Shown: positions 1 to 12,480 of the stretch, in pieces
How positions within the stretch are numbered: position 1 is the stretch's first letter
How the letters are laid out: the number at the start of each line of letters is the position of its first letter
Origin: Mytilisepta virgata
Taxonomy: Eukaryota; Mollusca; Bivalvia; Mytilida; Mytilidae
DNA length: 64,000 nt
NCBI GenBank assembly: GCA_028015205.1
Contig: CM051520.1
Span: 10,078,501 to 10,142,500 of the forward strand
Direction: 5' to 3'
The notes under the pieces: model-generated
What the model saw: the letters and a program-made list of their open reading frames with translations, nothing else
What the model was told of the DNA's origin: nothing
Databases searched by the model: none
Program-made: the position numbers and the translations under genes

Positions 1-550
1 AGCTAATACTAAGCATTTTACTTCTTACAGCTAAACTGCAAAATCTACAAGAGAAAATACTGAGAAAGCACAGTAATATCACATTGGTTATCATTAATTT
101 CACCATATATGAAGTCCATAGATAATAGTAAATTCCAAAATGCTTACATATTTAGTAAAATAATAAAATGTTAATCCCTCAAATTCCAAAATATTCTCTG
201 ACATTCTTTGTTAAATTTCATAATCTAACCCATGTTCTTTTAGTAGTGTCAAGTCATTCTGTTTATTTACACTGCTGCAGTACATTCTACTGTGTATCCC
301 ACATACTTTGGCAACTGATTTCTTTGTGAAAACCTCTGGAGTTTATCATAATCCTATAACATATGACTTCACATTCTTTTTCAATTTTTAGCCCACCTGG
401 CCTAGGCCATGTGAGCTTATGTCATCACTTTGCGTCCTCTGAAACTACTTGGCAGATTATAACAATATCCTCCACAAATGATCCACTTTTAGTTAACATT
501 ACACTGATCAACTGATGGCTGTGGCTGTTCAGACTTTCCATTGAAACCTT
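1..550. repeat. Repeat fragment with a 'GCCCACCTGG...CCATGTGAGC' hairpin, otherwise no gene seen
   Basis: No coding exon is convincing here. Positions 388-418 form an imperfect hairpin (TTAGCCCACCTGGCC / GGCCATGTGAGCTTA). It is followed by one unit of the type that occurs in longer arrays at 45.1 kb and, inverted, at 17.3-18.1 kb. It looks like a truncated copy of that dispersed element, cut off by the LINE that begins near 551. Confidence 0.5.
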
Positions 551-3500
551 AAGGGAAAGGACTTTTTTGTCATTTTCTAAGGAACTAATGGGCAGACTCT
601 AATACCACCTGATTATTGTCCTGATTCCCCCATGAAAAGAAACCAACTAGACTCAAAGTCAAATTTACACGGCTCTCTTCTGACAGACGTTTGTAAATCT
701 TCCCAGTTAAGAATTGTCAATGGTAGGTTCCTTGGAGATTCGCTTGGCTACTATACATTCTTTAATATGAATGGTAAGAGCACAGTAGACTATATGCTAG
801 TGTCAAAGAATTTATTACGTTACATTAGAAACTTTGTGGTAACTCCACCTACTTATTTATCTGACCATTGTTTGATTTCCATACATTTGCAATGTTTTTC
901 CTCAAAATCAACGGAAAAACATGATGACAAAGAACTACTGTCCCTTTCTGGATCTTATAAATGGTCCGACCAGAATAAAGATACATTTGTGGACTCTTTA
1001 TTAGAAGACAAAAATATGACGGATATTTTGTCCTTGAATAAACTGCTAGACGATGAAAATTTTAATGATATAGATTTCCTAGATAAGAAAACTAATAATA
1101 TTTATATACAAGCAGCAAATAACTCAGTCAAATTCAAACCTAATGTTTTAAAACCCCAGATGAAGAAAAAACACTTTAAAGCTGTACCCAAAAAGGTATG
1201 GATGTCAAGCAATGGTCTATTATTAAGGAAAGAACTCCGTTCCTTAGGCAACAGACTAGCAAAAGATCCAAATAATAATGCATTACGTTTAACTTTTTGT
1301 AATTGTAGAAGGGAATTCAACAAGCTAAGGAACAAACTTAAAAAAGACTTTTTTAACTCTACAAGAAATAGATAATGTTAACCCCAAAAATTGTAAAGAA
1401 TTTTGGAGTCAATTGAACAAATATAAAAAGAAAGAAAATTTTACTGATCCGATTATCCCTCCAAAAGAGGTGGTAGATCACTACAAAAATATATTGGTCA
1501 CGAACGAAAACCTTGAGTGTAAACTGGAACAAGAAAACTTTAATCCAGAAAGTTGTAACTTAGATATACCATTTACTTGTAAAAAAAATCACCATAATTA
1601 TTTGTACACTTTAATTTAAACTGTAATTGTACTGCTCCTCGGGGCGTCTTGATTGACAAATAAAAATTGTTGTTGTAAAGAAATTAAAGACGGGATTAAA
1701 TCTCTTAAAACTGGGAAAACAGCTGGGATAGATTTAGTTTTAAATGAATTTATTAAAGCTGGGTCAAATACATTGACCTTAACTTTAACTAAACTTTTCA
1801 ACAAAATATTAAATTCAGGGCATTTCCCAGAAATTTGGAACCTTTCCTTATTGACCTCTATTTATAAATCTGGGGATCCAGCTGATTGTGGTAACTACAG
1901 AGGGATTAGTATTTCAAGTTGTCTTGGTAAATTGTTTACTTCTCTTCTACAAAAAAGAATAAGTGACTACTTAGAGACAAATAATCTTCTCAGTCCTAAC
2001 CAGGGAGGGTTCAGGAAAAACTATAGAACTGTTGACCATATCTTTATATTAAGAACAATTATTAATAAATATATCTATAAGAGTAAAAAGAAACTATATG
2101 TATGTTTTATTGATTTTCAGAAGGCGTTTGACAGTGTCTGGAGAGCAGCCCTTTTTCTCAAATTAAAATCAAAAGGTATAAATGGAAAAATTTATAACAT
2201 AATTCATAACTTATACATGGATACTCGCTACAGCTGCAAAATTTTAAAACAATATAGCCAACCATTCCTTGCAAACCAAGGAGTTAAACAAGGGGATAGT
2301 CTTAGTCCCACACTTTTTAATATATTTGTAGATGATATAGGAAAATATTTTGATGATAGGAATTACTGATCCTATCAAACTAGGTGATCAATCTATAAAT
2401 CACTTGCTATATGCAGATGACCTTTTGCTTGTTTCAGAACTCCAACTGGTCTCCAGCACTGTATAGACTCACTTCAAAAGTACTGCTGCGATTGGAGGCT
2501 TACTGTGAACTTAAGTAAGACAAAAATCTTGATCTTTTCTAAAAGAAAAACTGAAAGGAATACATTTTACTTCTATTATGGGCCAAATGCAATTGAAATT
2601 GTAGATTCATACAAATACTTAGGTATAGTGTTCTATTTCAATGGAAAGTTCAGGGAGTCTGTGTCAAATCTTTCTGATAAAGCAAGGAAGGCTTATTTCG
2701 CCTTAAAATCAAAGCTACCCTGCAACAATAATTTGTCAGCTAAATCACTACTTAAACTGTATAACTCTATGATAACCCCTATTATAACTTACGGTTCTGA
2801 AATCTGGATATCTGATTTTAAACCAAACTTTGAGTCCCTAGAGAAGGCCCAGTTTGAAAAAAACACAAAATATGATTTTAAAAAATATTCTTGGTGTTCA
2901 TAGTAAGTCTTCAAACATGGCAGTAAGGTGTGAACTGGGTACACTCCCAATATATATGAAATGTTACTCGCTAATGCTTAGTTATTATTCACGATTAAAT
3001 GATATTGGTGAACAGGCGGATGGTCCACACTGTATTCTAAAGGCTGCTTTTGAAACGGATAAATCCTTTTCAGACAAAGAAAACTCATGGTCGAAATGTC
3101 TAAAAGAACTCATTAAAAAGACAAAAATTGATACCCTTAATATTTCTAAGCAACTGTTTAAATCAAAACTTCAAGATTACTATAAATCAAAAATTGAATT
3201 TGAATTTTCGAAAATTAAAGAAGAGGCATCGGGAAAACTCAAGTTCTACAGTAGAATCTGTGCAAAATTCGAACAACAAAAATATCTTAATTTTAGCATA
3301 CCAATAGAACTTAGAAATAAATTGACTAAAATAAGAATTAGTGCCCATTCATTAGCTATTGAGACTGGTAGATACTCCAAACCAAAAACTCCACCAAATG
3401 AAAAATTTTGTAAATTCTGCGTTGATCAAGTGGAGGATGAATTCCATTTCTTGTTTAATTGTCCTCATTATAATAATTCTCTACGAATTAAATACGAAAT

Positions 3501-3812
3501 CCCTGATAATATTACTGATGAATCATTATCAGAATTCTTGAATCCCAATTCTTTAAAAAAATTACGAAACCTATGTTTATTCATAAAGGAAGCCTTTGAA
3601 AGCAGGGACCATCCAACTGTCTAGTCAATATTCATTGTTGAGATATATGAATTGTGACTGTATGACTATGGTTACTCATTGTTTGGTAAACTATTACATA
3701 CATTGAGATTACTTATATTTTAAATGTTTATACATGTAATGTTTATGTAATGTGTTTGGATCACGCCTCTTATGTGCTCTTTCCAATAAAATATTTGAAT
3801 TTGAATTTGAAT
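551..3812 (+). mobile_element. 5'-truncated non-LTR retrotransposon (LINE), CR1/L2/jockey-like
   Basis: The order is: end of an AP-endonuclease domain (SDHCLI motif near 860-880), reverse transcriptase (FIDFQKAFDSVW near 2107-2145, GVKQGDSLSPTLFN near 2281-2322, LYADDLLL near 2406-2430), and a C-terminal zinc-knuckle-like segment (CKFC...HFLFNC, 3411-3462). The 3' end carries an AATAAA and a short TTTGAA repeat tail (about 3786-3812), not a long poly-A. Such tails are typical of CR1/L2-type LINEs, but clade assignment needs a phylogeny. The front of the endonuclease is missing, as expected for 5' truncation. Confidence 0.85.
632..3624 (+). pseudogene. Broken LINE ORF2 (endonuclease C-terminus, RT, C-terminal zinc motif)
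   Basis: The polyprotein reading is split over at least five frame segments: 632-1375, 1413-1619, 1653-2369, a segment with the YADD catalytic box around 2380-2465, 2505-2903 and 2854-3624. Frame changes or stops fall near 1375, 1620, 2345, 2465 and 2890. All core RT motifs are visible, including the YADD aspartates, but no single frame joins them, so the copy cannot encode a full-length enzyme. It is well enough preserved to be a fairly young insertion. It would lie in an intron of the minus-strand gene that starts at 4136, if that gene extends leftwards. Confidence 0.85.
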
Positions 3813-3996
3813 AAGAGTTGGCAGGAATCTCATATGAAAGGACAGATCCAAATGATCTATCGTTTTTTAGGTCAATAGTCAGAGATCAAGGTTACTTTGA
3901 CAATTTAGCATTTCTTTAACAACTTTTCAAATGGTCTAATAGAAGCCATGTGAGCCTCTTGTTTACTATTTCAATAAAGTAATCTTTACTTCTTAC

Positions 3997-4136
3997 AATG
4001 CGTCTTTCAATTTTCTCTCAAATTTATCAACATCAATCGTTTTGTCGTCTTCAGCTTCTTTTACTTCACTTTTATTCTGGATATTAAATTTCTTTCTCTT
4101 ATGTTTCTTGCTTTTAACCACTTGAAAGTCGGACAT
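3997..4136 (-). CDS. First coding exon, SRR1-like protein N-terminus (tentative), partial
   Basis: On the minus strand an ATG at 4136 (context AAGCCATGT) opens 46 codons plus two bases, reading MSDFQVVKSKKHKRKKFN then an acidic stretch and IDVDKFERKLKDA. It ends at a consensus donor (CATT|GTAAGA, 3997|3996). A short 'DF-x-VV' start followed by a basic KKHKRKK run and a VDKxxRKL helix resembles the N-terminus of SRR1-domain proteins. That is from memory of the family, and the diagnostic SRR1 domain itself is not in view. Later exons would lie to the left, beyond the LINE or outside the window; I could not identify any in 1-600. The alternative is some other lysine-rich nuclear protein. The exon structure is more secure than the name. 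Confidence 0.4.
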
Positions 4137-4673
4137 GGCTTACAGGCTGAACTTTTCGGTATTCGACACTACCTTCATTCTAGTAAAAAGAATACGAGTC
4201 TGTAAAATACGAACAGTTTCCGGCTTTCAATTTCCAATGTCTTGTTATCGGTCAGAGATTGGTATACGAAAATACAATTAAATTGAAATAAAACATGCCA
4301 GACATGGAAAGAATAGTTCAAATAATGTAAAAAATATGTTTCCCACAATGCGTTTACATAAATAAAATCCTGATCCCAAGCGCTTGTGGGTTAATTATTT
4401 TTGTTTATTTAGTGTTATTTTTTCAATTTATTTTTCTTCGTTGAGTTAATTTCGTGAAAAAATGTCTTCATCTGACATTTCACTCCATATAGTATCTTTT
4501 TCATATTTCAGCATTACTTTTTCTTTGTATTGTATAATTTGGATTTGTTTGCCTTCAAACACGGAGATAAATATAAATATCTTTAACATGCGCATTGTGT
4601 AAATTCTATTAATGCTATCTCGTGTCTTACAGTGTCTTATCTCGCTATTCAATGTCATTTTAACCAAAACAAA
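4137..4673. promoter_or_regulatory. Divergent intergenic region between the minus-strand exon and the C1q gene
   Basis: The two start codons face away from each other across about 540 bp, so this stretch probably holds both promoters. I see no strong TATA box or other defined element. The assignment rests on geometry alone. Confidence 0.35.
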
Positions 4674-7600
4674 ATGGCTTTAAAATTCCTTCTATATTTC
4701 TTTGCAATAATTTCAAGTCCAGGGAAATTTCAAGTTGCCAGTGAGCTAACATACGGGAACTCAACAAAATACGGTAAGATCACATATGGCCTCGATAATC
4801 ATGGAGGGTCTAAGTTTCCCCTTTGTGTGTGACAGAAAATTATTTCAATGCTAGATATTACCACGTGTCCTTGATTATGTCCAAGCCTCATAGATTACTA
4901 CATGTCTACATATGTCATACGTCTAACATGTCTAAGCAAAGTCTACTTTAAGATGTTTTCCACTGGACACGACATCTGCTTAACAGCAAACAACTTTCAA
5001 CTTGACTTGACCAAAACATGATCAATGAACTATAAAATTCATAGCGACCTTCCGATGTTATTTTTGACTGTGTATTATTTTGACATTTTTGAGGTATTGT
5101 TTGCGAAGTTTCATGTTTAAAAATGACATCTACCAGTCTATTTCCCACAGAACTTCCTTAAACCTAAAACTTAACCTAAATTTTGTCGAACCCAAAAAAT
5201 CGTGATCAATTAACCATGAAATTGATGTCAAATTTGATCTAAGATTTGAATAGATCTCGATCATTCCGAGGTATTATATTTTGGAGAATTCTTGTTTATA
5301 TGCAATATCTGCTTCTCAGTGGACTACCTTGAACATTAAAGTCAAACAAACAAATGAAGCTTGATAAATCAGACATAACATTGAGATTTAACCATCATTT
5401 TGACCTTTGTTTTGAATAGATTCCCACATCCCAATGAACTGCCTCAACTAAAGCGGGACGGGGACATACAGACCAAAGCATTATATGGCATATGCTCCCT
5501 TGCTTTTACAGGCGGGACATAAAAAGAGCTGACACATCAAAACTTCATTTTATAAAGAATCATTGTTCAAATGCGGACACATAACGGACCACCTTTTGAA
5601 CAATTCATTCTATCAATACATTTTAGATATGTTTTATCAGAAGCCGGTAAAAGAATAAAAATGAAAATAATTTAGGCAGTTTTATAAATTACATCAATTC
5701 CATCGGTTTGGTGAATTCTTGCAATATGTAAATGGTGGGAAATGTTGATTAATTTTGTTGTGCCATTTTTATACACAGGATGTATTTCCGAGGTTTGCGA
5801 GATAAAGAAGCAAGTAAATGAGCTCATTAAGCAGAACAGATACATTACAAAACAATTGAAAGAGGTTATGGAGCAGAATAGAGAATTAAAACGAGAGTGC
5901 CATGTGTCTACTGTTGAACAAAAGCGTCTTCTATTGTCTCAGATAGCAACTAGTAAGTGCGGATTGATTGTGAATTACGTGCATTCATATCTTTTTTTTT
6001 ATTATCCACATTCCCTTTGTATTCCAAACGGGAAAGGGAAAGTGGCCGTATTTCATATATCTGGCCCTACTTAATAACGACCAAAATTAATACCATGCAG
6101 TTTTTGAATCGATTACGAAATCCACAAATTTGGATTGCGTTTATAAAAGGATTACACGATATATCCAACCCTTACCACATGTAAGTGTATGATGACTAGT
6201 AACAAAATCAATGCATGTGACATGCAGACCAAACATTGGAAAAGGGAAATGTAATTTCTAACAACATGAAAATCTGGAAAATTTCTTCAATGGCATACTA
6301 CCCCTTAGTGCATATCCTCAATATATCTCTAAAGATTCTGAAAAGTTTCAAGATTTGGGTTAAAAGCTGTAGGACGGGTTGATTACCCAAAATTGCACAA
6401 AATGTCGAGGTTCCACAACATGTAAAATCTGGAGAAACGTTCTTAAAATGACATCACAAAACATGTTTAACCCCACCGCATTTTTGCGCCTGTCCCAAGT
6501 CAGGAATATCTAGCCTTTGTTAGTCTTGTGTGTTTTTTTTTTAAATTTTGGTTCATTTGTATGTTTAGGATTTTAGTGTGTCGTCCATTCCGCTGAAATA
6601 GTATTAGTCCAGTCAGACAAAGTTTTAACCTCAAACTAATTGCAACAGAAAATGTTTTAGTTCTAATCTATAGCATTAAGCCCCAAATATACACAGAAAA
6701 AAGTCTCATTAAATCTTACTTGAGGAAAACTCAAAATCAGCATTTTTAATTTCCTATGGAAATTAACATTGGAAAGGGGAGGTAACTCCGCAAAAATGAG
6801 TCTTTTTTTGTCAGTTTTTGGTTGATTTTCTTAAAATTCATTTAAATTATGATACTTTGATGGGGTTATAAGTTCGTATTTGACTATATTATATAATTTT
6901 CTGCTCATGAAATGTACAAAACCGAAATGTTATGGGTATTTTTATTTTTTTTGCGCATTTTTCATTCAAGAAATTGCAAATTTGTGGCTTTGTGACCATT
7001 TTGAAAAAATAATGTGAAAATTTGGTACTGATTATATCTGTAAATTATATTTGATCAGCATCTACCTTGTTTAAAGAAACTTTAAACCACAAAAAGAAGA
7101 ATATATGCTTAATTATTTTTATTAAATTTGAGATTCTTTACCTTGATAAGTTGAAAAATTTAATAAATGGTCAACTAATGAATTACGAAATCTAGGTTGT
7201 AGCTTGATAAAAGATATGAAAAAACTTTTGAGTTGTTTGTTATACTCTAAAGACGGCTAAAATATCAAGAATCAATACATTCTGCTGAATAGAAGCGGTA
7301 AAGTTATAATTTTGTATCAATTTTTATTGATATTTCTGCCTTTTTTGCAGAGTTATCTCCCATTTTCAATGCAAATGTCCAGAGGAATTTTAAAATCGTG
7401 ATTTTTTAATCTTCCTCAAGTTAGATTTTGTTGGACTTTTTTATTTGTATATTTGGGGTATAATGCTAAAGACTAAAACTTAAAAATCTTCTTTTGCAAT
7501 TACTTTAAGGTTAGGGTCAAATTTATGCTAGATTGACTGGACTATATGCATTATTGTTTAGGTGCCAGCTGAAGCCCGCCTCCGGGGGCGGGATTTTCTC

Positions 7601-10600
7601 GCTGCGTTGAAGACACATTGGTAGCATTGAGCTGTTTTCTGCTCTTTGGTCGGGTTGTTGTCCCTTTTACACATTCCCCGTTTCCATTCTCTATTCTATC
7701 ATACTTCTTCAATGTGTCCATAAACAGCCTGTAAAGTTTCATAGATCTGGGTTAATTTTTAAGGTGTAGTAGGAATTGATTATTCAAAATAGGTACTAGT
7801 ACCATATTTTCTCCGCCTGTCTAACATTCAACATACTATAAGCCAAATTAGCACTAGGTGCAAACCAGCCCAAAATGGGAATAACCATGATGTAGGCTTT
7901 TTACTTGACGTTTTTCATTAAGCTATATATTTAGCATTGATCATGCAGATGGCTATTAAAAGATACTTGTCTTAACAAAGTATATTTCAAATTTTAACCA
8001 GATATATTGAGTCCATCGAAGTTTAAACGTTTTTTAATTTACCCGAAAATTGCTAATTTTGTGATTTTTCGTGCATATTTGATTTTTTTTTATGGACAAG
8101 GCGACATAACTCCAGAACAACATCTGACTTTAATTTACTTTATTAACGCAACACAAGACTACAAGTCATGGCGATACAATGACAAATTACAAGACATATA
8201 AACATACAAAGAAGTTATTACAATTTAATAAACTAAGACTGATTAGGGTCTTCTTTCCTCAGTTGTAATGACTGTTCTATAAAGACGATACAGCCTTAAT
8301 TTGAAATGGTGTTGACGGGTTTAAAATGATATTAATTTTATTAATATTGTCTAAATGTTGAAAATTTTCATGTTGTTTAGTGAAATTTGAATAAAAATTA
8401 TTTCTAATATTTTCATTATATTTGCATGTGAAGAAGAAATGTAGTTCATCATCAATCTCGTTGCAAAGCTTACATATTCTGAGAGAACGACCATTTTTTT
8501 GGTATCTTCCAAGTTCTATCATAAGTGAATGTTCACTCATACGAAACTTTGCAATAAGTTGTCCTTTAAATTTATTTGGATGATGTAGATATTTTTCACA
8601 TTCAAATTCCTTATTTTTAATAATTTTATACAGGAAAATTTTGTTTTCTTCTTTTAAATTTTCTATCATATCTTTTAACATTTTCTCATAATATAAGGTA
8701 ACAATATAGAGGAGCCTGGGGAAATTCAGTCTAGTGAATATTTTTAGCAACTTCAAACTTTGATCACAGATACAAGAACTTGGCAATATTTTGTAACCAG
8801 TTTTCACCATTTTAGTATAGATGATTTATATTTTAGAACAATATGAATATTTACACTGGAAACAATATCAAAAATGTTTTCGTGTACTTATTAATAGTTT
8901 CATTTTTTAAGTAAAAGGGATACATGAAGTGAATAAACTATCTTGAGAAAACGTATTTAATATTGTAAAAAAAAAATATTTTTTTTTTGGGGGGGGGGGG
9001 GGGAATAGTGTTAAATTGCTGAATTTTTCTATATTTTATCATTTAAAAGGTGTCAGATAATTCTGATTTGTTGCGGCAAGAATTTCTACTTTAGACACCA
9101 TGCAAATAATTATTCTCCTTTACATGTTTAATTTGGGGACTTTATTATTGATGTTGAATTATTGTCTATCTTCTGTATAGGTCAAGTTTTTGGCATTTTT
9201 TATTCAGTCTTGTGGTCCAAAACAAAGCGCCTTAAAAGGCAGAATACTTTTTCCAAAATACAAAATCCAATTGCGGTCTTTTTGTCCAGATTGTGTAGAA
9301 GAATCAACATAACCTGATAACTGAGATCAGGGCCCAGTTGTTCAAACGTTAACCACAATTTTCAGTTTCATATTTTCGCTTCTTTGATTATGCATGAGGA
9401 CTGAAAATTTTCTGATGGGTTAATCCTACGACGTTGTGTGTCCATGTAAAAATCTGTAAAGGAATATTAATCGAAATAATTGAAAGTGAAAAAAGTGATT
9501 AACTTTTGAACAACTGAGACCTGTAATGTTATAGAATTTAAATTATAGCAAAGGTCCCGCTGAATATATATTTTTGTTTAGAACAGAAAAAAATATTTAA
9601 AGTGACTGATAGGGCATTGCCAACTCACTTCTACATAGACTTTGTTAAAATGGATACAAAATGTAGAATCTAGAGCACTAACAAGAAGTTGATCGAGGAA
9701 AACTACATCAAGGGTTGTTATTCCCATAAAAATTATCCATGAGCCCTCTTAAACTTGATCAAGGTATCATCAATATACATCTTCCATATTAAGTTGGGTA
9801 AAGTATCTAGAAATGTAGAACAGAGAGCGTTAACAAAAAGTTGATAGGTAAAAACTAAGTCAAGGGCAGTAACTTCCACAAAATTTATCCCATAGCGCTC
9901 GTTTTCGAACTTGATCGAGGTATTGCCAATATACACCTTCCATATAAATTTGGTTGAAATCAGTTGAGAAATGTAGAATTGAGAACGCTAACAAGAAGTT
10001 GATTGGGAAAAACTAAGTCAAGGGCAGTAACTGCCGCAAAAATTATCCGATAGTGCTCGTTTTCGAACTTGATCAAGGTATTGCCCATATATACCTTCTA
10101 TATAAATTTGGTTGAAATCCGTTAAGAAACGTAGAATTGAGAGCGCTAACAAGTTGATAGGGAATAACTAAGTTAAGGGCAGTAACTCCCATAAAAATTA
10201 TTCGATAGCGCTCTTTTTTCGAACATTACCAAGGTATTGCCCATATACACTTTCCATATAAATTTATTTGAAATCCGTTCAGAAATGTAGAATTGAGATC
10301 GCTAACAAGAAGTTGATAAGGAAAAACCAAGACAAGAGTAGTAATTCCCACAAAAATTATCCGATAGCGCTCCTTTTACAACCTGGTCAAGGTATTGCCC
10401 ATATACATCTCCCATATAAATTTAATTGAAATGCGTTATAACCATAGTTTTGAAAGAATTGTCGTCACCACCATCCGTCAGTCACACTTTCTTGTGACAT
10501 CTTCTTTCAGTTTTAGGTTTCGGGATTTTTCTTTGTTGATGCGCAATAAGCATGTTAGCTGAACTCGTCATCGTTTTTTTTCTTCAATTAATGACCTTAC

Positions 10601-11802
10601 TTTTATGTGCAAAAAGATATTATTTAAAATTTAAATATTCAAACTTCGAGGCCCACTGGGATGGTGACGTTAGGCTTTTGAAGTAAAATAATCTCGTTTT
10701 TCAAAATTCATTTCTATACAGAACTCTCGTTAAATATGTATACTGTATTGCCATACACATTATGTAGTTGCCCAATAAGGTTTCAAAACTTGGGGCTCAC
10801 ATGGGTAGAATTTTTAAAACAGCATTGTCTTACCCTGTATATACAATAAGGTTTTCAATTTTGACTTTCAAAACCTATGGTCGAATTTCAAATTGTGAAT
10901 TTCTTGTGACCTAAGCCCCTCTCAAATTTTTATTGGGTTTACAATTTAATTTCTAAATATATTAATTACATACATGTACAATATGTAGATGGCAATTAGG
11001 TTTTACATTTTTGACTTTTGGAAAGTGTTACAAATTTTCTGGTAGAGCCGATACAACAGCAGCAATCTCCATCCAAATACCAACAATTTAGAAATATGAA
11101 TATAGGTTTCCTAATAATGTTTATACATTATTTCGAAGAGTTCTATGTTTTGAATTGTAGGTAAAATAGTGGTGTAGCACAAACTATGTATAATCAAGGC
11201 CACTTTTTTCTGAAGGAGTGAGGGTTGAAAAGAGTGATTCTTTCATCCTGGATTTTTCTGGGTTGTTTGTCCTATAAGCTGTTCTTTTATTATCTGCACC
11301 CATTTCTTTCCCATAAAATTAAACTTTTTTACTCCCCTTCCCAATCCTGGTTTCTTCCCTTATAAGTATTTTTCATATTCCAGCCGCTGCACCCAGTGTA
11401 AATGTAGCGTTCTCTGTTGCACTACAGCATAGTATTAACCTTGGACAAAACCAAATCGTGGAATTTGACAAAATCATCACAAATATCGGCAGTGCCTTTG
11501 ATGTCCGACATAGTCATTTTACAGCTCCTACCAAAGGAATATACTTGTTCTCTAGTTCACTGTTCTGTGATCCTGGATATTATGTTCACGTTGATCTTGT
11601 TAAGAATGGGCATGCAATTGCATACTTGTATGCTGCTGGCAACCACCATATCAGTACAGAAACAGTTGTAACTTTAATGGAAGCTGGTGACATGGTTTGG
11701 ATGGTGCATAGAGGTGATAAAATTGGCAGTGCTGTAATTTATGGTGTTCAATTTGAACAATTTACTACATTTTCTGGTGTTTTGATTCAACAAATTACAT
11801 AA
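4674..11802 (+). CDS. Secreted C1q-domain-containing protein (three exons)
   Basis: Exons: 4674-4773, 5779-5952 and 11384-11802. Donors are ACG|GTAAGA and CTA|GTAAGT; acceptors are ACACAG|GA and TTCCAG|CC. Both introns are phase 1 and the frame joins without a break into 230 aa. Exon 1 encodes a signal peptide (MALKFLLYFFAIISS). Exon 2 encodes a heptad-like, charged coiled coil (EIKKQVNELIKQN...), the likely trimerisation stalk, with three cysteines (C in GCISEVCE and in KRECH). Exon 3 is one complete C1q/TNF-like domain of about 135 aa (NVAFSVAL..., IVEFDKIITNIG, APTKGIYLFSSS, VDLVKNG, ending FSGVLI). No collagen repeat is present. In bivalves such proteins act as humoral pattern-recognition lectins; ligand specificity cannot be read from sequence. 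Intron 2 (5.4 kb) holds a foldback transposon, a LINE fragment and a tandem array. Confidence 0.9.
6465..7745 (-). repeat. Dispersed mussel repeat, minus orientation, split by a foldback transposon
   Basis: Segments 6465-6604 and 7545-7745 are the reverse complement of the repeat at about 12075-12480 (shared marks: CGGGGTTAAACATGTTT, CTTGGGACAGGC, CTAAACAATAATG, GGAGGCGGG, GACAACAACCCGACC, GAATGGAAACGGGGAATG). The two halves are contiguous in the other copy, so this one has been interrupted by the element at 6605-7544. I recognise the sequence as a very common mussel repeat. It has no coding potential of its own. Confidence 0.8.
6605..7544. mobile_element. Foldback-type non-autonomous DNA transposon, copy A
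   Basis: The element is 940 bp. Its ends are TAGTCCAGTCA and TGACTGGACTA, flanked by the 3-bp duplication TAT on both sides. The outer ~200 bp at each end are imperfect inverted repeats of each other (shared blocks: TAATTGCAA, CCCCAAATATAC, CTTGAGGAA, GAGGTAACTC versus GAGATAACTC). It contains no transposase reading frame. A near-identical copy lies at 48733-49673. The related empty site at about 12220-12240 confirms the insertion point. Confidence 0.9.
8277..8810 (-). pseudogene. LINE fragment: C-terminal tail of ORF2 with zinc-knuckle-like motif
   Basis: 177 codons are open on the minus strand and end in a CKLCNEIDDELHFFFTC motif. The same cysteine spacing and the 'F-x-C' pattern occur at the C-terminus of the LINE at 0.6-3.6 kb. 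The upstream phrase FKGQLIAKFRMSEHSLMIE matches that family's pre-knuckle region. There is no reverse transcriptase, so this is a 5'-truncated copy in intron 2 of the C1q gene. Confidence 0.75.
8965..9003. repeat. Low-complexity A/T/G homopolymer run
   Basis: A run of A, then T, then 15 consecutive G (8989-9003). Such a G tract is prone to sequencing and assembly error, so its exact length should not be trusted. Confidence 0.9.
9600..10440. repeat. Tandem array, ~155-bp unit, about five units
   Basis: The phrase around 'AATGTAGAATTGAGA...GCTAACAAGAAGTTGAT' recurs near 9811, 9968, 10128 and 10283, giving spacings of roughly 155-160 bp. Each unit also carries 'GATCAAGGTATTGCCCATATA' variants. 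The units are diverged and non-coding. The array lies in intron 2 of the C1q gene. Confidence 0.85.
10441..11383. other. Intron sequence without recognisable feature
   Basis: This is the right end of C1q intron 2. I see no ORF or clear repeat unit, only the polypyrimidine tract and acceptor TTCCAG at 11378-11383. Confidence 0.5.
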
Positions 11803-11832
11803 GACCTTTCACAAAACTGAAAAATATTATCA

Positions 11833-11838
11833 AATAAA
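11833..11838 (+). terminator. Polyadenylation signal AATAAA of the C1q gene
   Basis: Canonical hexamer 30 bp after the stop codon, in a short 3' UTR. Confidence 0.7.
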
Positions 11839-12074
11839 CATTCAGGGAAACGTTTTGATGCACTGTTCAATTCTACATTTTACCTCTAAGATAGATTGAC
11901 TGAATGGTGTATAACACCACATTGGTGGTATTGCAGCCATATTGCCACTGTTTAACTGTATGTCTCATCAGAAGAACTGAAGGCAAAACATGTCAGGGAC
12001 AATAAACAATAATATTGTACAGCTTATTCTCCTAAGCTGGTAAACCAACATTGATACACGTATGCATGAAAGAG

Positions 12075-12480
12075 ATACTAGAATAGAGAATGGAAACGGG
12101 GAATGTATCAAAGAGACAACAACCCGACCTAAGAGCAGAAAACAGCTCAAGGCTACCAATGGGTCTTCAAGGCAGCGAGAAAATCCCGCACCCGGAGGCG
12201 GGCTTGAACTTGCCCCTAAACAATAATGTATACTAGTTCAGCAAAATGGAGGCCATACTTAACTCTGAAGCATAAAAATTAACCAAATTATAAAAAGCAC
12301 AAGACTAACAAAGGCTAGAGGTTTCTGACTTGGGACAGGCCCAAAAATATGGCGGGGTTAAACATGTTTTGTGAGATCTCAACCCTCACCCTATACCTCT
12401 AGCCAATGTGGAATAAACAAACACACAGCAATACACACAGTAAAACTCAGTTCAAAAGATGTCCTGAGTCCGATGTTAAA
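12075..12480 (+). repeat. Dispersed mussel repeat, plus orientation, uninterrupted copy
   Basis: Homologous to the inverted, split copy at 6465-7745. At about 12215-12260 the sequence runs straight through the point where the foldback element sits in the other copy, so it serves as an empty site. No coding capacity. Confidence 0.8.

Noticed and set aside
8989..9003. 15-G tract as a possible G-quadruplex or regulatory site
   Set aside because: It is a single homopolymer run, most likely slippage or sequencing artefact, with no further G-tracts nearby to form a regular quadruplex.
9600..10440. CRISPR-like regular repeats
   Set aside because: The units are long (~155 bp), diverged throughout, without unique spacers of even length, and the DNA is clearly from an animal.
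11417..11671. ORF overlapping the C1q exon in another frame
   Set aside because: It is a frame shadow; the C1q frame is supported by domain content and splice phase.
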